From Plectrocnemia conspersa (Eukaryota; Arthropoda; Insecta; Trichoptera; Polycentropodidae): a DNA stretch of 64,000 bases. Within the stretch, counting starts at the first letter, position 1; each line of letters opens with the position of its first letter. The notes below the pieces were generated by a model. That model was not told the DNA's origin, did no database searches, and saw nothing but the letters and a program-made list of their open reading frames with translations. The translations under genes were made by a program, and so were the position numbers. Of the stretch, positions 48,101-61,309 are shown one piece after another. Where the stretch lies: the NCBI GenBank assembly GCA_009617715.1, contig VTFK01000507.1, positions 1 to 64,000 of the forward strand, given 5' to 3'.

Positions 48101-48228
48101 GATAATAAAAAGACGAAAAAATGTCTACAATAACTGGAGTGGGAATGAATTCAAAGACGTGTATACTTTTATGATAAAATTTCTTTATACTGTAAAACAA
48201 TTGTATACTTTTTGCTACAAAATAGATT
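45161..48228. other. intergenic AT-rich DNA, CpG-containing patch at 46080-46370
   Basis: The patch has mirrored CGCCGGTAAT and ATTACCGGCG, about 240 bp apart. A frame at 45522-45680 (MATTYNTTKSESSHVEDTGS) is unsupported. Nothing else recognised. Confidence 0.45.
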
Positions 48229-48620
48229 TTCATTCCAATATTTGTCAGCAGATTTTAATGGACCTGCAACGCGGTTTTCGTCTGAGTCGTTCCACGGTAA
48301 CTAATATTTAGTGCTTCACGAGGATTGCCACAAAATCTTACTATAATAAAATATAGATTGACGACTATACAGATTATTAAAAATAATTCGAATAGCTTGT
48401 CATAATTTTCTAATTAAAAAAATAAGGAACTGGTTTTTAGGATGGTTTTGCCATCTTTTACTTGATTTACTTAAATTGCCTCCGTTAGTATGTAAGCTAT
48501 AGTATTTCGCTCATTCTATAATAACACAGGGATTTAATTTGGGTCCTCTGTTCCTTATTATAAAGGTGTATGAGTTGAGTAACAGCAAAAGGACACATTA
48601 AAAAACCGTGTTGTTGGTTC
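48229..48620 (+). mobile_element. degraded LINE reverse-transcriptase fragment
   Basis: QRGFRLSRSTVTNI (48268-48309), then, after stops, TQGFNLGPLFLII near 48525-48563. These correspond to the H-GF--RST-TNL and VPQGS-LGPLLFL blocks of Jockey-like RT. Confidence 0.6.
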
Positions 48621-51540
48621 ACTAAACCATACTGACAGTGATTCTAGATATATTTTTATATAGAACTATAAAAAATAGAATCTTTTTTGATGTCTCTCGA
48701 AATGCGTGAGTGTGTATTGAAATGAATCTAGTGGCAAGGGGCGCAGGCTCCACAACATCATCAACATTTTTAGAGCGGCATTTTTTGTCTATTAAAGTGG
48801 TGGAGGAACCTGTGTTTGTTTTTACCTTATGCTTAGGAATGCGTAATATGTTTCTTATTTTTTTAGTTTATCTATTGAATCAATCTTCTAGTCATTCAGT
48901 TTGACTTGTGATAAATTGTTCTAAATATTTAATAAAAATGGTTTATTTATTTTAATATGACACCACCGTGAGAAACACTTTAACAGTTTATGTCACAAGG
49001 TACTGGGAAAAATATGTGGGATGACGCATTTTAGGCGTTTGTTAATATATACTAGTGTTGAATTTAAAGAATACAGGTTTAGTTGAGTCGGTAGGGTCAT
49101 TGATATTTATGGTCTTAGAGGTGTTGCAAAGAATAGAGTAGTAAAGTCGATTATATTTGTGGGCCAGCCAAATCCCCACTACGTGCGTTGGTAGTATTGG
49201 AAAGTCTCGAGCGATATCGATGGTTACTCGTATCACGGATACACGCATGTGTCGTGTAGGTGCACGAATTATAAATCGCTCTAAATTATATAATTTAATT
49301 TATACTGCCCTTTAATTCATATATTCAAAGCTGAGAATCTCCCCTCGATCGATCAATAATCACAGCACAACTAGCGCTTTCCAATAAATAATCGTAAATG
49401 AATATCCTGAAAGATCTGGCTCCCCTCAGGGACATTAATGTGAATGAATCACAAAAATTCCCCAGACTCCTCTTCTGACCTTTTCCGCTCGCTGGCAAAA
49501 ATTTTCATCACTCGCTTAAAGAATTAGCGAACAATTTAAAGAATCCGACGCTCCCGGCCGAGATCTGTTACAATCTCATTAAATTTTTATATCCGGGTCA
49601 ATGATTTCCGTAATTAACCCAGAGAGGCGGATCACGTTATTAATCGGAAGCTTGTTTTTCCCGTTCAAAGTTCAGACTCCCCGAAAATACCTCCTCGTAG
49701 ATATAGAGGTTAGTTTGGGAAGCCGTAATTTTTGCGGTTGAAACTCATCCCCGTTAGCGTGTGTGTATGTGTTGTTTGTGGAATTATTAAATCTGTTTTG
49801 TGGGGGTGTACCTACTCGTGTTATTATGGTAACGTTCCCAATCCGAGGGTCAGTGGAGCGTGAAAATATTTAACGCTAAGACTTGTGCGGTTTCCATATT
49901 GCATAACCGAGGGAGTTTTATGAAATGAGATATAATCTAACAAGAGCAATAAATATACATAGTTGGTGTACGCTATTGAACGCACCGCATTAAAACCTCA
50001 TGGCATTTTTTTTATATTTCGCGCTCATATTCACATGATTTGCACTCGTAATTTCACATTTGTATTTTACATAATTACCCATATATTTGTAGACTCCCAG
50101 ACTTTTTCTCTAGTGGTTTATTATTTAATTTTAGATATTGGTTATATCTGATTGACTTACCCAGCTGATAAAGATATATTCCGTTGTAACTTATTGGGCT
50201 TACGCCTATCAAGTTACAACGATAGATTTAAAAAAAGTATATATATATTATAAACTTCTAACATTTGACATTGTTATTTATTTAAATATTTGCATCTATA
50301 TGTTTTTGGATATTTTATTACATTGCGGTATGTGATTGTCAATAAGAGAAGCATCCATTTTTCATGATATTGCGACTTATTAATTGTAAAATCAAAGCTA
50401 ATCTGTGGAAAAAGTTCTCTTTTTTGCCGTAAGACCTGAAGATTTTACTAATTTCACTATTAGGACATATCTTATTGTAAATATCACTCATGGCCATTGG
50501 GCACTTTCTATAAATACGCATCGAACATGAGAAAGCAATTACGCATTAAAACAGCAATTTAAATATTGTAATTAACAGCCAGCAAATAAATATGAACGTG
50601 AAGATCTGCGATCTTCAAATGCATCAACAATGACCGTTCGATTAAGCAAAGTAATATGTGTCATAACAGTGTTGCAAAATCTCCACTTGTTCAAATATAA
50701 GGAAAACGATTAAATTAACAAATCTAATACTCTTTTCCCCTTAAATCGACGCAATTGGTGCTTGCGCCAAGAAAAGCAAAGAAACCTTCTTCATTATTTG
50801 CATTTATAGTTATCTCGGTCAAGTTCGTTAACAGCCTAATCATTTACTTAATATATATCAGTTAACACACAAAATATCTACCTCATTCTTGCGGTCATTT
50901 TTATTTTCTTAAATTGACATTTTTAAAGCACTGTTTTATAGCAATAAACATACTTATTTAATTGCAAAATTCTGCACTTGTGCTCATTTTCCACTCATAC
51001 GTTCAAATGATATAATTAAAAGTTCACAGACTTGACTCATTTGTAACAACTTCACGTAGCGCCAAAAGCCATCTTGTATGCAAAATATTGTTCCGGGTGT
51101 AATTTAACTCCGACGCTAACAATCGCCGCACAATCGGCAACTCTGGCGCTAAAATTAGCGCTTTATTTCGAATGCATATTGGCGCACTCGCGTGCTTGGC
51201 AATTGGGGTAGGAAATACTGGCAACTCTGGGGGAAAACTCATTCAGTCTATCATAGATATATAATCGAATTATTTATTATTCGTCACGTACGCTACTGCG
51301 GAATTGAATCAATTCCATATTTCGGTTTAATTATCTGCAAAATTATGCTGTGAATATTAATCAGAGACCTCCCTATGGGAACTTCAATACGATCTAGTTA
51401 TACAAGTTGGCTACACTATGTAGCCAATATTCGTTAATTTAGTTAATCAATAAAATTGTCTTATTTTATATAGTTGACAACAATTAGGTATAGTCGAATT
51501 TATTTACGTGAAAATACAGATAATAATTTAATATTAAACT
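48621..51540. other. intergenic DNA, GC-balanced island at about 49370-49880
   Basis: The island is non-repetitive with many AATTA/ATTAAT homeodomain-like sites and no open frame. A second smaller patch with GGCAACTCTGG lies at 51100-51240. No gene recognised. Confidence 0.4.
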
Positions 51541-51542
51541 AA

Positions 51543-52510
51543 CTGTCGGTTTCTCACTGTCGTGAGGTACCGCAGCTAGTGCACGAGTAACAGACCCTTA
51601 ACATTTTGGTGGGTTGGTAAATTTTTAACAACCGGTTTAGTGCTTCTGAAATTTAACACTGAAATATTTTATTCTAGATAATTCAAGTGCATTTTTTCTT
51701 ATTTTTTATTAATAATAAATTATTATTGTAAGAAATACCCTGAAGCAGCACCGCAAATAAAAACTATTTTTAAATTCAGAAACTTTCCAAAATGTAATTT
51801 TTAACACATTTGGAATAAATTACACTTCTTTCGAATGTCGAAAATTCACTTACATAAATTAAAATGAGCATACAACTTAATGCTTTTTAAAGTTATAAAT
51901 AATTTTATTAGTTTTTAAAATCTTTAGGTATCCCTACATTTTTTATTGAATTTAACTTTTTTATTTACCAAAATGTATATAGCGCCGCTGGCGAATTTTT
52001 TTCGAAATGTATCAATTTTTTATATTATACAATTACTTAAATATAATTTAGGTATTTAAAAATTATAAAAATCATTTTTGGTTAACCACTTACCAACATA
52101 TACTAGGAACGTAAGCATCCAAGCCTAAATAATAATAATAAATAGTATCTGTACACATCCCTTTAGAAATATAACACTAAAACATATTTAATTTTATTTG
52201 ACTGACCTTTTGTATATTTGTTTTAATGTTATCAATTATTAGTCATTGATTGTGTTGTAGCGCATTTTCGATATTTAAAATCATATTTTTAAAATGTATT
52301 ATTATAAAATATAAAAAGCTTTCTATTTATAATAATATGTTATAATATATACATTAAATTGTATACCTTAAAACATAAATTCAAGTTTTTTACATGTTAA
52401 TTTTTTTATGACACTATAAGTGACTTTATAATAAAAACATGTTAGTAATTACATAATGTTAATTTAAAATATTTTTATTTTAAATAACTTAGTCGATTTA
52501 TGTTGAAATA
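51543..52510. repeat. unclassified ~0.97-kb repeat, copy C (uninterrupted)
   Basis: Head CTCACTGTCGTGAGGTACCG and GACCCTTAACATTTTGG; tail with ATTAGTCATTGATTGTGTTG (52237) and TTTATAATAAAAACATGTTA (52433), both shared in order with copy A at 27.1-29.1 kb. Confidence 0.55.
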
Positions 52511-54280
52511 ATTAGAAAATCTCAAAATATTTTTTATTAACTAACCAAAATCATTTATAATATAAATAAGTATTGAAATAGTTGTCTGATTTAACAATAT
52601 TTATTAAAATTTTAAAACGAATTAATAAAAAATATATAGTTTAGATTCGTTCGATATCTCTACCATTAGTATACTCAATTTTATATTTATTTTTATACAA
52701 CTTCTGTTTATCTTTTATTAATTCGCGTAAATGCCACCGCGCGATTATGTCGGCGTGCATTTGACGCTGCACGATTAAGACGGCGCGCTTATGTCGAGAT
52801 AAAAAGTGAAGAGAGTTCAATTTAAAAAAATATATATATTAGCTATTTGAGATACGTTTTGTGCGTTTGTATCATATAAATGTATACGATATATGCAGTG
52901 GTCGTCTAGGATTTAATTTCCGGTCGGCGAGCTTCCAATTCCAAACATTTGTTTTGATAAAGGGTGAAAAGTCAAATTTTACTACGGAAATGTGGCGATA
53001 AGTGGCGCACATGGTCGAGGGGTAAAATTAGGGTTTTCATTAAGCTCCGAGAAGGGGGTTGGTAAGCCTGCAAGAGTAAGCCATTTCCAAGCTAATTACT
53101 ATTGATAGTGTCCTTGTGTGTGCACAAACTAGCCACTTTTAGGTGCCTTGAATATTAAACGATTTGGCAGTCTCTCTTTATGTTACATACATCTGAGTCC
53201 AGCGTAAGGCGAGTGAGGCAACCGCCTTGGGCTCCGCGTTTTAACCTTTTAAACGCCGCAAACTATTAATACGGCCGTACACTACAGGCCGGAAATTTTC
53301 CAGCAAAAACAAAATCCATAAAAACTTTTTTTTTAAAATGTATCGATGGTATATTATAACGACGTATAAAATAAATTTACAATGTGTCATTTTTATTCTC
53401 ATTTCCCAAAGTATGTTATTTACTTAAAATAAAATGCCACTTTTTGCAATTAAATAAAACATAATTATATATTATTAATTGTTTTTTTTTTATTTAATAT
53501 ACTTAATAATCTCAATCTCTAAGACATATTTTTATTTTCAGTTTTTTATATACTATTTTTATTAAAATAAATAGTATAATTCTGAGTTGCACAAAATATA
53601 CAATATTGAAAAAACAGCTATTTAATTATAAAATTAAATAAAAAAATCCCACAAATATAAATCATCATGTACTATTTTTTACAATTTTTTTTGAGGGGGC
53701 CTTGCACCCATTTCTTGCATCCTTGTCCTGCATACATCGGTTTCAAAATAATAGTAGTTAACTAGTATAAATCAATAATTTAAATATAAATATTTTGCTT
53801 TGCTCAAAAATGTTATTGTTTGTTGTGAAAACATAAGCCCTTTAAAACTAAAAATTATGTCGCAGAATCTATTCATTTCAAGGTTAAGTTTAAGAGTATA
53901 GAAACTTTCAAAGAACAAATGTAGCGTGGCTCAACACGCTCCGAAATGTTGCATATAAACACTCCTCCCTTAACATATACTTTCAAAGCGTTTCATCGAT
54001 CCGTTTCGCAAAAGTTTGAAAGCTCTAAAAGTTTTGCATGTTTATTTTTTTGAGAATTTAATAACTACACACGGGAGCGGAAGATCCGTCCCTATCCCTA
54101 TCCTCCCTCTTATCCTCCCTCTATTGCGTCTCACGTGTTCAACACACAGATACCATATTTTGGCGGTGTATGAGCAAAGGCAATATTCTCTAGTTTTCCA
54201 CCTTTGGGTAAGTTTTATTTTATTTATTTAATATTGTAAATCTACCGCTGTATCGCTACTAGCATTGTCGCTCCAAAGAT
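52511..54280. other. intergenic AT-rich DNA
   Basis: No gene recognised. GCGCGATTATGTCGGCG / GGCGCGCTTATGTCG near 52740-52795 form a short internal repeat of unknown nature. Confidence 0.5.
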
Positions 54281-54284
54281 TTTC

Positions 54285-54440
54285 TCACTCATTCTGGAGT
54301 ACCACAGGGATCTAATCTGGGTCCTCTGCTCTTCTTACTATAAAAAATTGTGGAAGATAGGTACAGATCGCTTATATCATGCTGTACCACGCTGCATATT
54401 TTAATGTATGCGACACTAGTTACCACTTCCTGTATACTAG
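54285..54440 (+). mobile_element. short LINE reverse-transcriptase fragment
   Basis: SGVPQGSNLGPLLFLL is readable at 54291-54338, then a stop. Confidence 0.6.
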
Positions 54441-56230
54441 TAGTTAGAGTTAGGCGATCTGTTCCTAAAAAACTTGTAAATAGTTAACGTTTTTTTTTTC
54501 CAAATTGAGCTATCAAATTTACTAATGAATAATTTTTATAATTATAAGCTAACTGTTATTCAGGTACAGATTGATATTATCAGTGTCTTGACGGACCGTA
54601 CGGTACGGAATACTATATTTATAATAATAATTAAAAATTGTAAAAAACTATGTTACGTTATTCTACCATTTTATTTAAATAACTATGCAGCGAACCTAGC
54701 CTTTGGTTACGCCAGTAGGTCTTTCTTGAAGTCGTTAGTACTGATTCTTTAGCGCATTTCCTGGAAAATACATTCAAACAGGAGGCGAAGCCTGAGTCCG
54801 TGGTAATAAAGTCTAGTGTTTCTAGTCTGTTTTTTTTATTGCGTTATATACATTACCCTGCACGTAAACCGTATACTTACGTGCTTCTCGATAGCTGCTA
54901 GGTCCGTGAACATAGTTTGCGGGACTCCAGACGCGCGTGTGCCGTGTCGCTACATATATAAACCTAAGCATATAACCATACTTATAATTTTACAAATAAA
55001 ATGCATGAAATTTATTTGCAAAATCATCTACATTATATAGATATATAATAGAGCAAATTCTTTACCACGAATTTTATGTGTTTTGAAGCATGCAATGTTG
55101 CAAAAAAGTTAGCTAATGATGAAAAATAAAATCTGTGCTTCTGACGTGCAACTAATGGATTGAAAACTGGCGAAAATCTGTTCGATCCGGAAAATTGCAG
55201 CACCGCTCGGAAAATCCCTTCCGGTGAGTTGATGTACCATCGGTCATAATTTGGGTCATCTCCATGCCCGCGCTTTATTTTGATTTCGGTTCATACACTG
55301 TCGTACTATATTTTTCCGAAACATTTCGTCGATATCGAACGGTTCAATTGAAATATTGCAAATTCTAACAGGGCCGGAGCGTATAATTGCCGGCGGGCGC
55401 AAAAAGACATTAAATGTTTTGTTAATGTCGAGCTATTTGCTTAATCAAATTTCTTGCTCGTGTGCCGTTGGATTTATAAATATACATATGTATGTACAAA
55501 TTTCATAGCATCGCATTGTGAGTATGTGAATCGAAATTGTGATTGTGGCATCAGGGCCGTAATGGGATATAATAAACAATTGAATTTATAGAGTGGATGG
55601 GTTTTCTTGTTAAATTTATACAATTTTTTTTTATAATAAAACACAATATTTTTCTAATATAATATAACATGATGAACATTGAAAGCGTGTATTGTTAAAA
55701 GTAGTGGCATATTTGAAGCAGTAGCAGTATTGATTAATTTATTTCCTGGACCATTCGTTCAGTAGTTCTATATCGAATAGTAGCAAGGTGATAAAATCGT
55801 ATATTCTTCACTGAAATATCTACTGAATTATACTAAAAACTTAAATGTCTGATGCAAATATCTGGTGCAAAGAAAAAATAGCTTCGCCTACCTCCTTTTC
55901 CCATCACCTAAGACGCCAATTATATTTGATTCATCCATGGAAAATTCTGTACATTTAAATACATATTAATACGATAATAATTTTAATTATATACAATACA
56001 TGTAGTTTGCTTAAAAGCATTTTCAATATTAAAATTTTAATAGCAGCTACTTTTTAATAAAAATTAAAATCTGGAAAAAATATTTATTTTTAATTTTCCA
56101 TTGTAAGCTAACAGGTGTAAATCAAATATAATAAATACCTACAAGTAAGTAATAATCACCTGACTAAAAGTCTGGGAATCAGTGACGTAATTTTAAATTA
56201 TTATATTTTTATTAATAAAAATTTGAGTAT
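54441..56230. other. intergenic DNA with GC-balanced island at about 55140-55560
   Basis: The island has no open frame or repeat hallmark; candidate regulatory sequence. The rest shows nothing recognised. Confidence 0.4.
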
Positions 56231-56302
56231 TCTGCTGTAGCTCGAACCCGCAGCTTCTGGGTTACCAGTCTAGACTTCACGGATTACGCTACACTGACCT
56301 TT
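56170..56302 (-). mobile_element. tRNA-derived SINE
   Basis: On the minus strand a tRNA-like head carries an A-box-like GTGTAGCGTAATCCGTGAAG (56294-56275) and a B box GGGTTCGAGCTA at about 56249-56238, correctly spaced for pol III, followed by an unrelated AT-rich body. The sequence lacks a proper acceptor stem, so it is not a working tRNA. Confidence 0.6.
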
Positions 56303-56358
56303 TAACCCAGAATATATCCAGATGCTTTACTGTAAAGTCAACTCTCTGATACCTAATA

Positions 56359-56850
56359 CAATGAAATATTACTATAGCGAAGGTTCGGGGACCAAAGAAA
56401 AAAATTCGTTATACTGAAAATTCCTTATATTGAATGTAAGGAAGATGATATATTTTTATTTAATTTATAACTGCCATATTACTACAGCAGTAAAATAAAC
56501 TCTTACAAGATTGACAGATCGTTTTTTGTCCATTTTTAAGGATACTGTAATGAACACAATAAAATTTGTTTAAAAATATTTTACAAAAATGTTTGAGGGT
56601 CGGCGAAATAATTTCAATGCCGCTTGTGAACACATCCGGCACACGCCAAGTGAAGAACGAACTGATTTGGAAAAAAATTGTATCAAGTTGTAACGTCATT
56701 TTTAAATCCAGATCAAAATATTTCGTTATACTGAGATAAGTCTTCGTTACAATGAAAACATTTTGTATGAAAGTTTTTTGGGGACAAATTTCAGATTCGT
56801 TATACTGGGAATTTGGTTATTTCGGTATTCGTTACAAAAAGATTTTACTG
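56359..56850 (+). mobile_element. pogo-type MITE, copy 3
   Basis: 492 bp flanked by TA, with diverged ends (CAATGAAATATTACTATAGC / GATTTTACTG) and the family's TTCGTTATACTGA blocks. It keeps the GGTCGGCGAAAT and CACATCCGGCACACGC segments shared with copy 1. The minus-strand frame 56460-56699 is incidental. Confidence 0.7.
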
Positions 56851-56852
56851 TA

Positions 56853-57400
56853 TTAACTTCAAAAAATAAAAAAAATATAGATAAAAATAAAAACAAGAAT
56901 TTCAAATCAAATAAATTTACAATTAAAAATAAATAAAGATGCTGATTTTCTCGGTGGCTCGTTTCTCGGTGGAATCATCAATGAAGGAAGATTGTTGAAC
57001 GGCAACCACCTTGATTAAAAAAATAGTTTGTTGTTCTCTCTTCTCTCGTTGACGACCAAAATTCAACTACTTAGTAAAGAGAGCAGTTCAGAAGCATTCA
57101 GACACGGTTACTATATTTTTTTTAAAGTCTTACGATTTCTTTATTTAAGGAGGTTCAGAGAAACATTGTTACTACCTTTGGGTTATATAATAGATGACAA
57201 ATGGTCACTACAACACTATAATAATGATGGTGATGTTGATACGACGATGGTAATGCGTCTTTGAGGCATAAAATAAAATATCACAAAATGGTAAAAGATT
57301 AATGATTAGGTAAAGTTTTTAAGATTATAATCAGATTCATGTGCAACCCTACATAATATGTGTCCCCCGCCAGGTTATTAAAAATCGCTTTCATAAATCA
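56853..57400. other. intergenic DNA before the 57.4-kb GC island
   Basis: Frame 57028-57264 (+) is not recognised and lacks splice support. Confidence 0.4.
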
Positions 57401-57881
57401 AGATATCGGATGCATGATACCACCTCCGCTGAAATTTGTCCGTCCTCTTTTTTTAAACGCCCAAAGTGGCAACGGCACTATGTAATGAATCCGTCCCTGT
57501 GCAATAACCGACACCCGCACCCACCCCCAGCCCCACATAGGCTCGCCGGGGGTGAGTCGGAGGCTGAAAGAGGGCCAAGCGCGCCCGAGGATGGGCACGG
57601 GGTATGCGGCATGCGAGACAGAGACAAAACTTACCTGCGCCGCCGAGAGCGAGCGAGACGGAGACAACTTTATTCGCACTCGTACTTCAGTCTGAGTCGG
57701 GACTCAGTGCGGGTCGGACGTCCCGTCGCGCGCTCCGAGCGGCGGCGACTGTAAACAGTGATATATTTTTTGGGGATTTTTTTCATATTGAAATTTTGCA
57801 TAATACCCACTCAATACACTGTCAGAGAGATTCACAGATGGATGTTGAGGAGATTGATGCGAAGTGAAAAAAAATGTGTGC
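57400..57881 (+). promoter_or_regulatory. GC-rich promoter island with probable non-coding first exon
   Basis: The most GC/CpG-rich block of the window. TCAGTC at 57687-57692 is a perfect initiator (A+1 at 57689) and GGACG at 57716-57720 is a perfect DPE at +28 to +32. A strong donor GTGAGT follows at 57882, so 57689-57881 could be a 5' UTR exon of a plus-strand gene whose coding exons lie beyond the window. The frames through this block (for example 57341-57754) look like GC artefacts. Confidence 0.5.
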
Positions 57882-59365
57882 GTGAGTGTAAATCGTGTGA
57901 TGCAACGTGATCGTGTCATCTTATTTCCTCTCGCGTTAAGGTTTACCTCGTTACTATCGTGCATGTATTATACAAATGTATACATGTACATGTACTTGTT
58001 TATTCGAATTTTCACGGTTGTCATACGACGTACCGTAAATTTTCAAATGTAACGTGTTTAACATAACCTTTGTGAATAAAAAGTCTGATTAATATACAAA
58101 ACAGTCCTTAAAAAAAAATATTAGACTAACGTAAAAAAAATGCACATTCAATATGCCATTTTATTAATAGTCAGTTTCTTTCAGTATTATTTAGTCCCCA
58201 TATATATTCTGTTATTGGAATAATACAGTCAGTGAAAAACTTTAAAAGAACTAATCTTCTCTGAACGAAATTGTATATATTTGATATAACTTGAAAGATA
58301 GATTCAAACAGAGTTTAAGAAACTTAAATAAAATTGTAAAATAGAGTAGTGCAAAAAAATCCAGGACAGTTTCATATTCCACTGTCGATTAAGTGAATAT
58401 CTTCCATTCCGAAATATAAGCAGCACCCCCAAATCAATTGGCTCTATCGATTTCACACAATTGCCTAAATATATTCTTCGCTATATCTTTCACCAACTTA
58501 ACGGCAAATATATTGAATCCCATATTATCTATATTAATTTATTTTACTATCATCAGAGTGCGACACTCTTTATAAATCCAAAACAGTCCAGTTTTTGTGT
58601 AGTTTGTTCCGTTTCATACATGTTATACGCATTTATTCAGTCAATAACGGTTTTGTTAGGTATACGACTGCATAAAACCCCACCCCTAAACCATATCTAA
58701 GGGTTATCAAAATTTATATATATATTAAATGTTTAACTAATACGCACTAGTAATATCCGCCGCAATTTTACGCCTACCAAGCAAATACCTTTGTAGTATC
58801 GTTCGATCTTCACCAATGGTAGTAATTTTGACCCTTAACCAAATTTATTACACCCATTTTTAAATTATTTGAACTGATGATTGGTTATAACCAACAGAGA
58901 GCAATTTTTTTCTTGTCGATAACCTAATACCACAACATCAATTTTTTCCTTAGTTTAATTTGTATAATATTTGACATTATATTTTTTATAAATATTTTCA
59001 CCAAATAAGCTGTCTGTCAATTGCTTAAATAACTCAAAAATAATAAAGATATATTCTACGTGAGTGATAAAAAAATTATAGAACGAATTTCGTATGATGC
59101 GTTTTTACGCTAATACTTAATAAAAACATGATTTTTAATACATAAATCATTAATAACTGTCATTTAAATAAAAAAAATATTTCAGTCATCATTAATTTTT
59201 GCTTAATAATATTTTTATTATCCTAAATTTTGGAGACATAAAGCATTTAGAATATTAACGACGAACTCAACAAAATCATGTATAGAGATAACTTCTTTAA
59301 GCAGTAAAGAACATATTTTAAGGACGAACTAATAACATTCAAATAGCGTTTTATTTATTGTGAAT
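57882..59365. other. AT-rich DNA downstream of the 57.7-kb promoter
   Basis: Probably intronic if the promoter is real. No coding or repeat signal recognised. Confidence 0.4.
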
Positions 59366-59367
59366 AT

Positions 59368-59406
59368 CCCATTGTGACATTACAGGCATTAGCCAAATGC
59401 GTTAAC
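59368..59406 (-). repeat. degraded LINE 3'-end hairpin, copy 3
   Basis: CCATTGTGACATTACAGGCA and CCAAATGCGTTAAC line up with the 3' hairpins at 27.57 and 35.63 kb. No coding body was seen beside it. Confidence 0.4.
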
Positions 59407-59868
59407 TCAATTAACACCTACAGGTGAGTAATGAGACACTAGAATCAGTCTAAATTTGTGACGTATATTTAATTAATTTAAACTATTATTACAGCCTACA
59501 ATTAATATATGTCAATATGCATTACCTAGCTTGATTTTATTTTAATTATTATTCACGATATTAAATTGTAAGATTGATCTGTGATATTCCAGCAAAATTA
59601 TAATTATATAATAATCTATAATTTTATCTCCGAGATACGATCAAAATTTATATGAAATTCAAACCCATGTCTATCAAGTATTAGTCACCGACTACATCAC
59701 TGGTATTTTTTACTGACTATCAAGATAACGCGTTATATGCTGAGTTCGTCCTTAATATTAATATTATATTTTTATGATCTTAAAATAATAAAAAAATCTG
59801 ATTAAAAAACTAGTTAATAAAAAATCGGTAAAATACATTTTTGCTATTGATATTTAATAAAACAGATT

Positions 59869-59938
59869 TCGAAATTTCAATATCGCAGTACAAAAAAAGG
59901 TTTATCCTTGTCTCCCGCTTTTAACCGATAAGCGTCGC
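59869..59938 (+). repeat. left arm of a ~3-kb inverted pair
   Basis: About 70 bp containing TGTCTCCCGCTTTTAACCGA, matched in inverse orientation by 62834-62902. Confidence 0.65.
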
Positions 59939-59959
59939 GCAACTAAAATTTCGAAACAG

Positions 59960-60017
59960 CTCTGGCGAATCAGAGATGAGGATGTTGGTAGAGCAATAAT
60001 TGCATCGCTTTTTAGAT
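59960..60017 (+). repeat. short dispersed repeat, copy 2
   Basis: GCTCTGGCGAATCAGAGATG, then GGATGTTGGTAGAGCAATA; diverged copy of 14218-14275. Confidence 0.4.
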
Positions 60018-60339
60018 ACACTCACAAAATATGTTTACGCCTTAAAAGTTAAATTTAGCCACTTTCGGCGATCGTTAACAAAGGGATAAAAAATATCAAT
60101 AGTCATTTTTCTCAAGCTTAAAAATATAATTTACTTATTTTCTCAAACTGTCAGTGTTAAAAAAAACAGTAGTATCTATGATATTAGAAACCATGTAATG
60201 ATGCAGCTATAATGTATAACATCTCAACACAACAAATATATCGAGACTTATACTATAATATTGAAAATCTGTATTTCACTACAAGTTCATTTCGAAATAC
60301 CTCGAATGGTTCAAAATTAATGATTTTAATCATTTACCA

Positions 60340-60740
60340 ACTGCTCGTGGGCAAAGTTTAGCGCAGGATTCTGCGTGTATTTCTCAAACATTTAAGCACA
60401 ATTTCGCCATTAACAAGAATCCATGTTTTCAATTATGGCATTTCTCGGCCCCAGCCGTTCAATAAATATTGTTTACGACTTTGGGAAATCACAAACTAGG
60501 CCCGCGGGCAAAGTCCTCGATGTAATTCCGAGAGATTAGAGGCTGGAGGGTCCTTTCAGGCATTTCAGGAATGTTTCCCCTGTTCCTTAATGTCGCCATT
60601 TAGATTGATAAGAAGGGGGCGCAAATAAAAAGTAACAGTCAATCATTTAGATCCGCGAATGATAGACGCCGGGAAGAGGAGAAAAATAACGAAATGGGTC
60701 GTATTCTGGAAATAAAACGGTATATGCAGCGAAAGATACA
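60340..60740. promoter_or_regulatory. GC-balanced non-repetitive island, candidate enhancer
   Basis: Contains forkhead-like TTGTTTAC, CAATAAAT and GATTGATAAG sites and no open frame. Conservation is untested. The frame at 60770-60961 just after it is not recognised. Confidence 0.25.
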
Positions 60741-61133
60741 TTGTCACGCGATCATGGTATTAAATTGGTGTGTGTAATGTTAAGATTTTTTTTAAATATT
60801 ACAGTTTGAGAAGCGCAAGCTATGCTATCGGTCTTGCTTTAATGGAATTCGGAAAGAATGAATGTGAATTTTTCAGAGTCGGAAAAATGCATTCCATTCC
60901 AGAAAGCATGTTGCTTCAACTTCGAATAAGTGTATACAGAATGTTATTCAAAAGTATCTGACTTTATTGAAAATATACTATATTACTTTTTTTTCTGAAA
61001 CGTGTATTTTTTTAATTATGTATATTAATTTTATGTTTTAAAAAAAACTTTTATTTAATCCTTGATAACAAAAAATAATGATAAAATATATTTGTGCTAA
61101 AAAAATATTATAAAGTGTAATTGAAATGAAATA

Positions 61134-61160
61134 ATATATATATATATATATATAATATAT
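61134..61160. repeat. short (TA)n microsatellite
   Basis: About 22-27 bp of TA repeats. Confidence 0.85.
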
Positions 61161-61262
61161 AAATTTAAAGTAGCATATATATTTTAACAATTAAAGATAA
61201 AATAACTCGATTTAAATGATTGATTTTTAATTTTGACAAAATATTTGCAATTAAAAAATTTT

Positions 61263-61309
61263 TAATTATTTTTTTTATAAAAAACGAGTCTTATGGTAAA
61301 TTGACCGGG
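61263..61309 (+). repeat. 47-bp direct repeat, copy 1
   Basis: AAAAACGAGTCTTATGGTAA and ATTGACCGGG; near-identical to 62029-62076 (one A inserted there). Confidence 0.85.

Noticed and set aside
56236..56302. Functional tRNA gene
   Set aside because: A and B boxes are present but the acceptor stem does not pair; a tRNA-derived SINE is the better call.
57341..57964. Overlapping frames up to 137 aa on both strands
   Set aside because: High GC lowers stop frequency here. Arg/Pro-rich composition, no family features, overlap on both strands; better read as a promoter island.
60770..60961. 63-aa plus-strand frame
   Set aside because: No family features or splice support.
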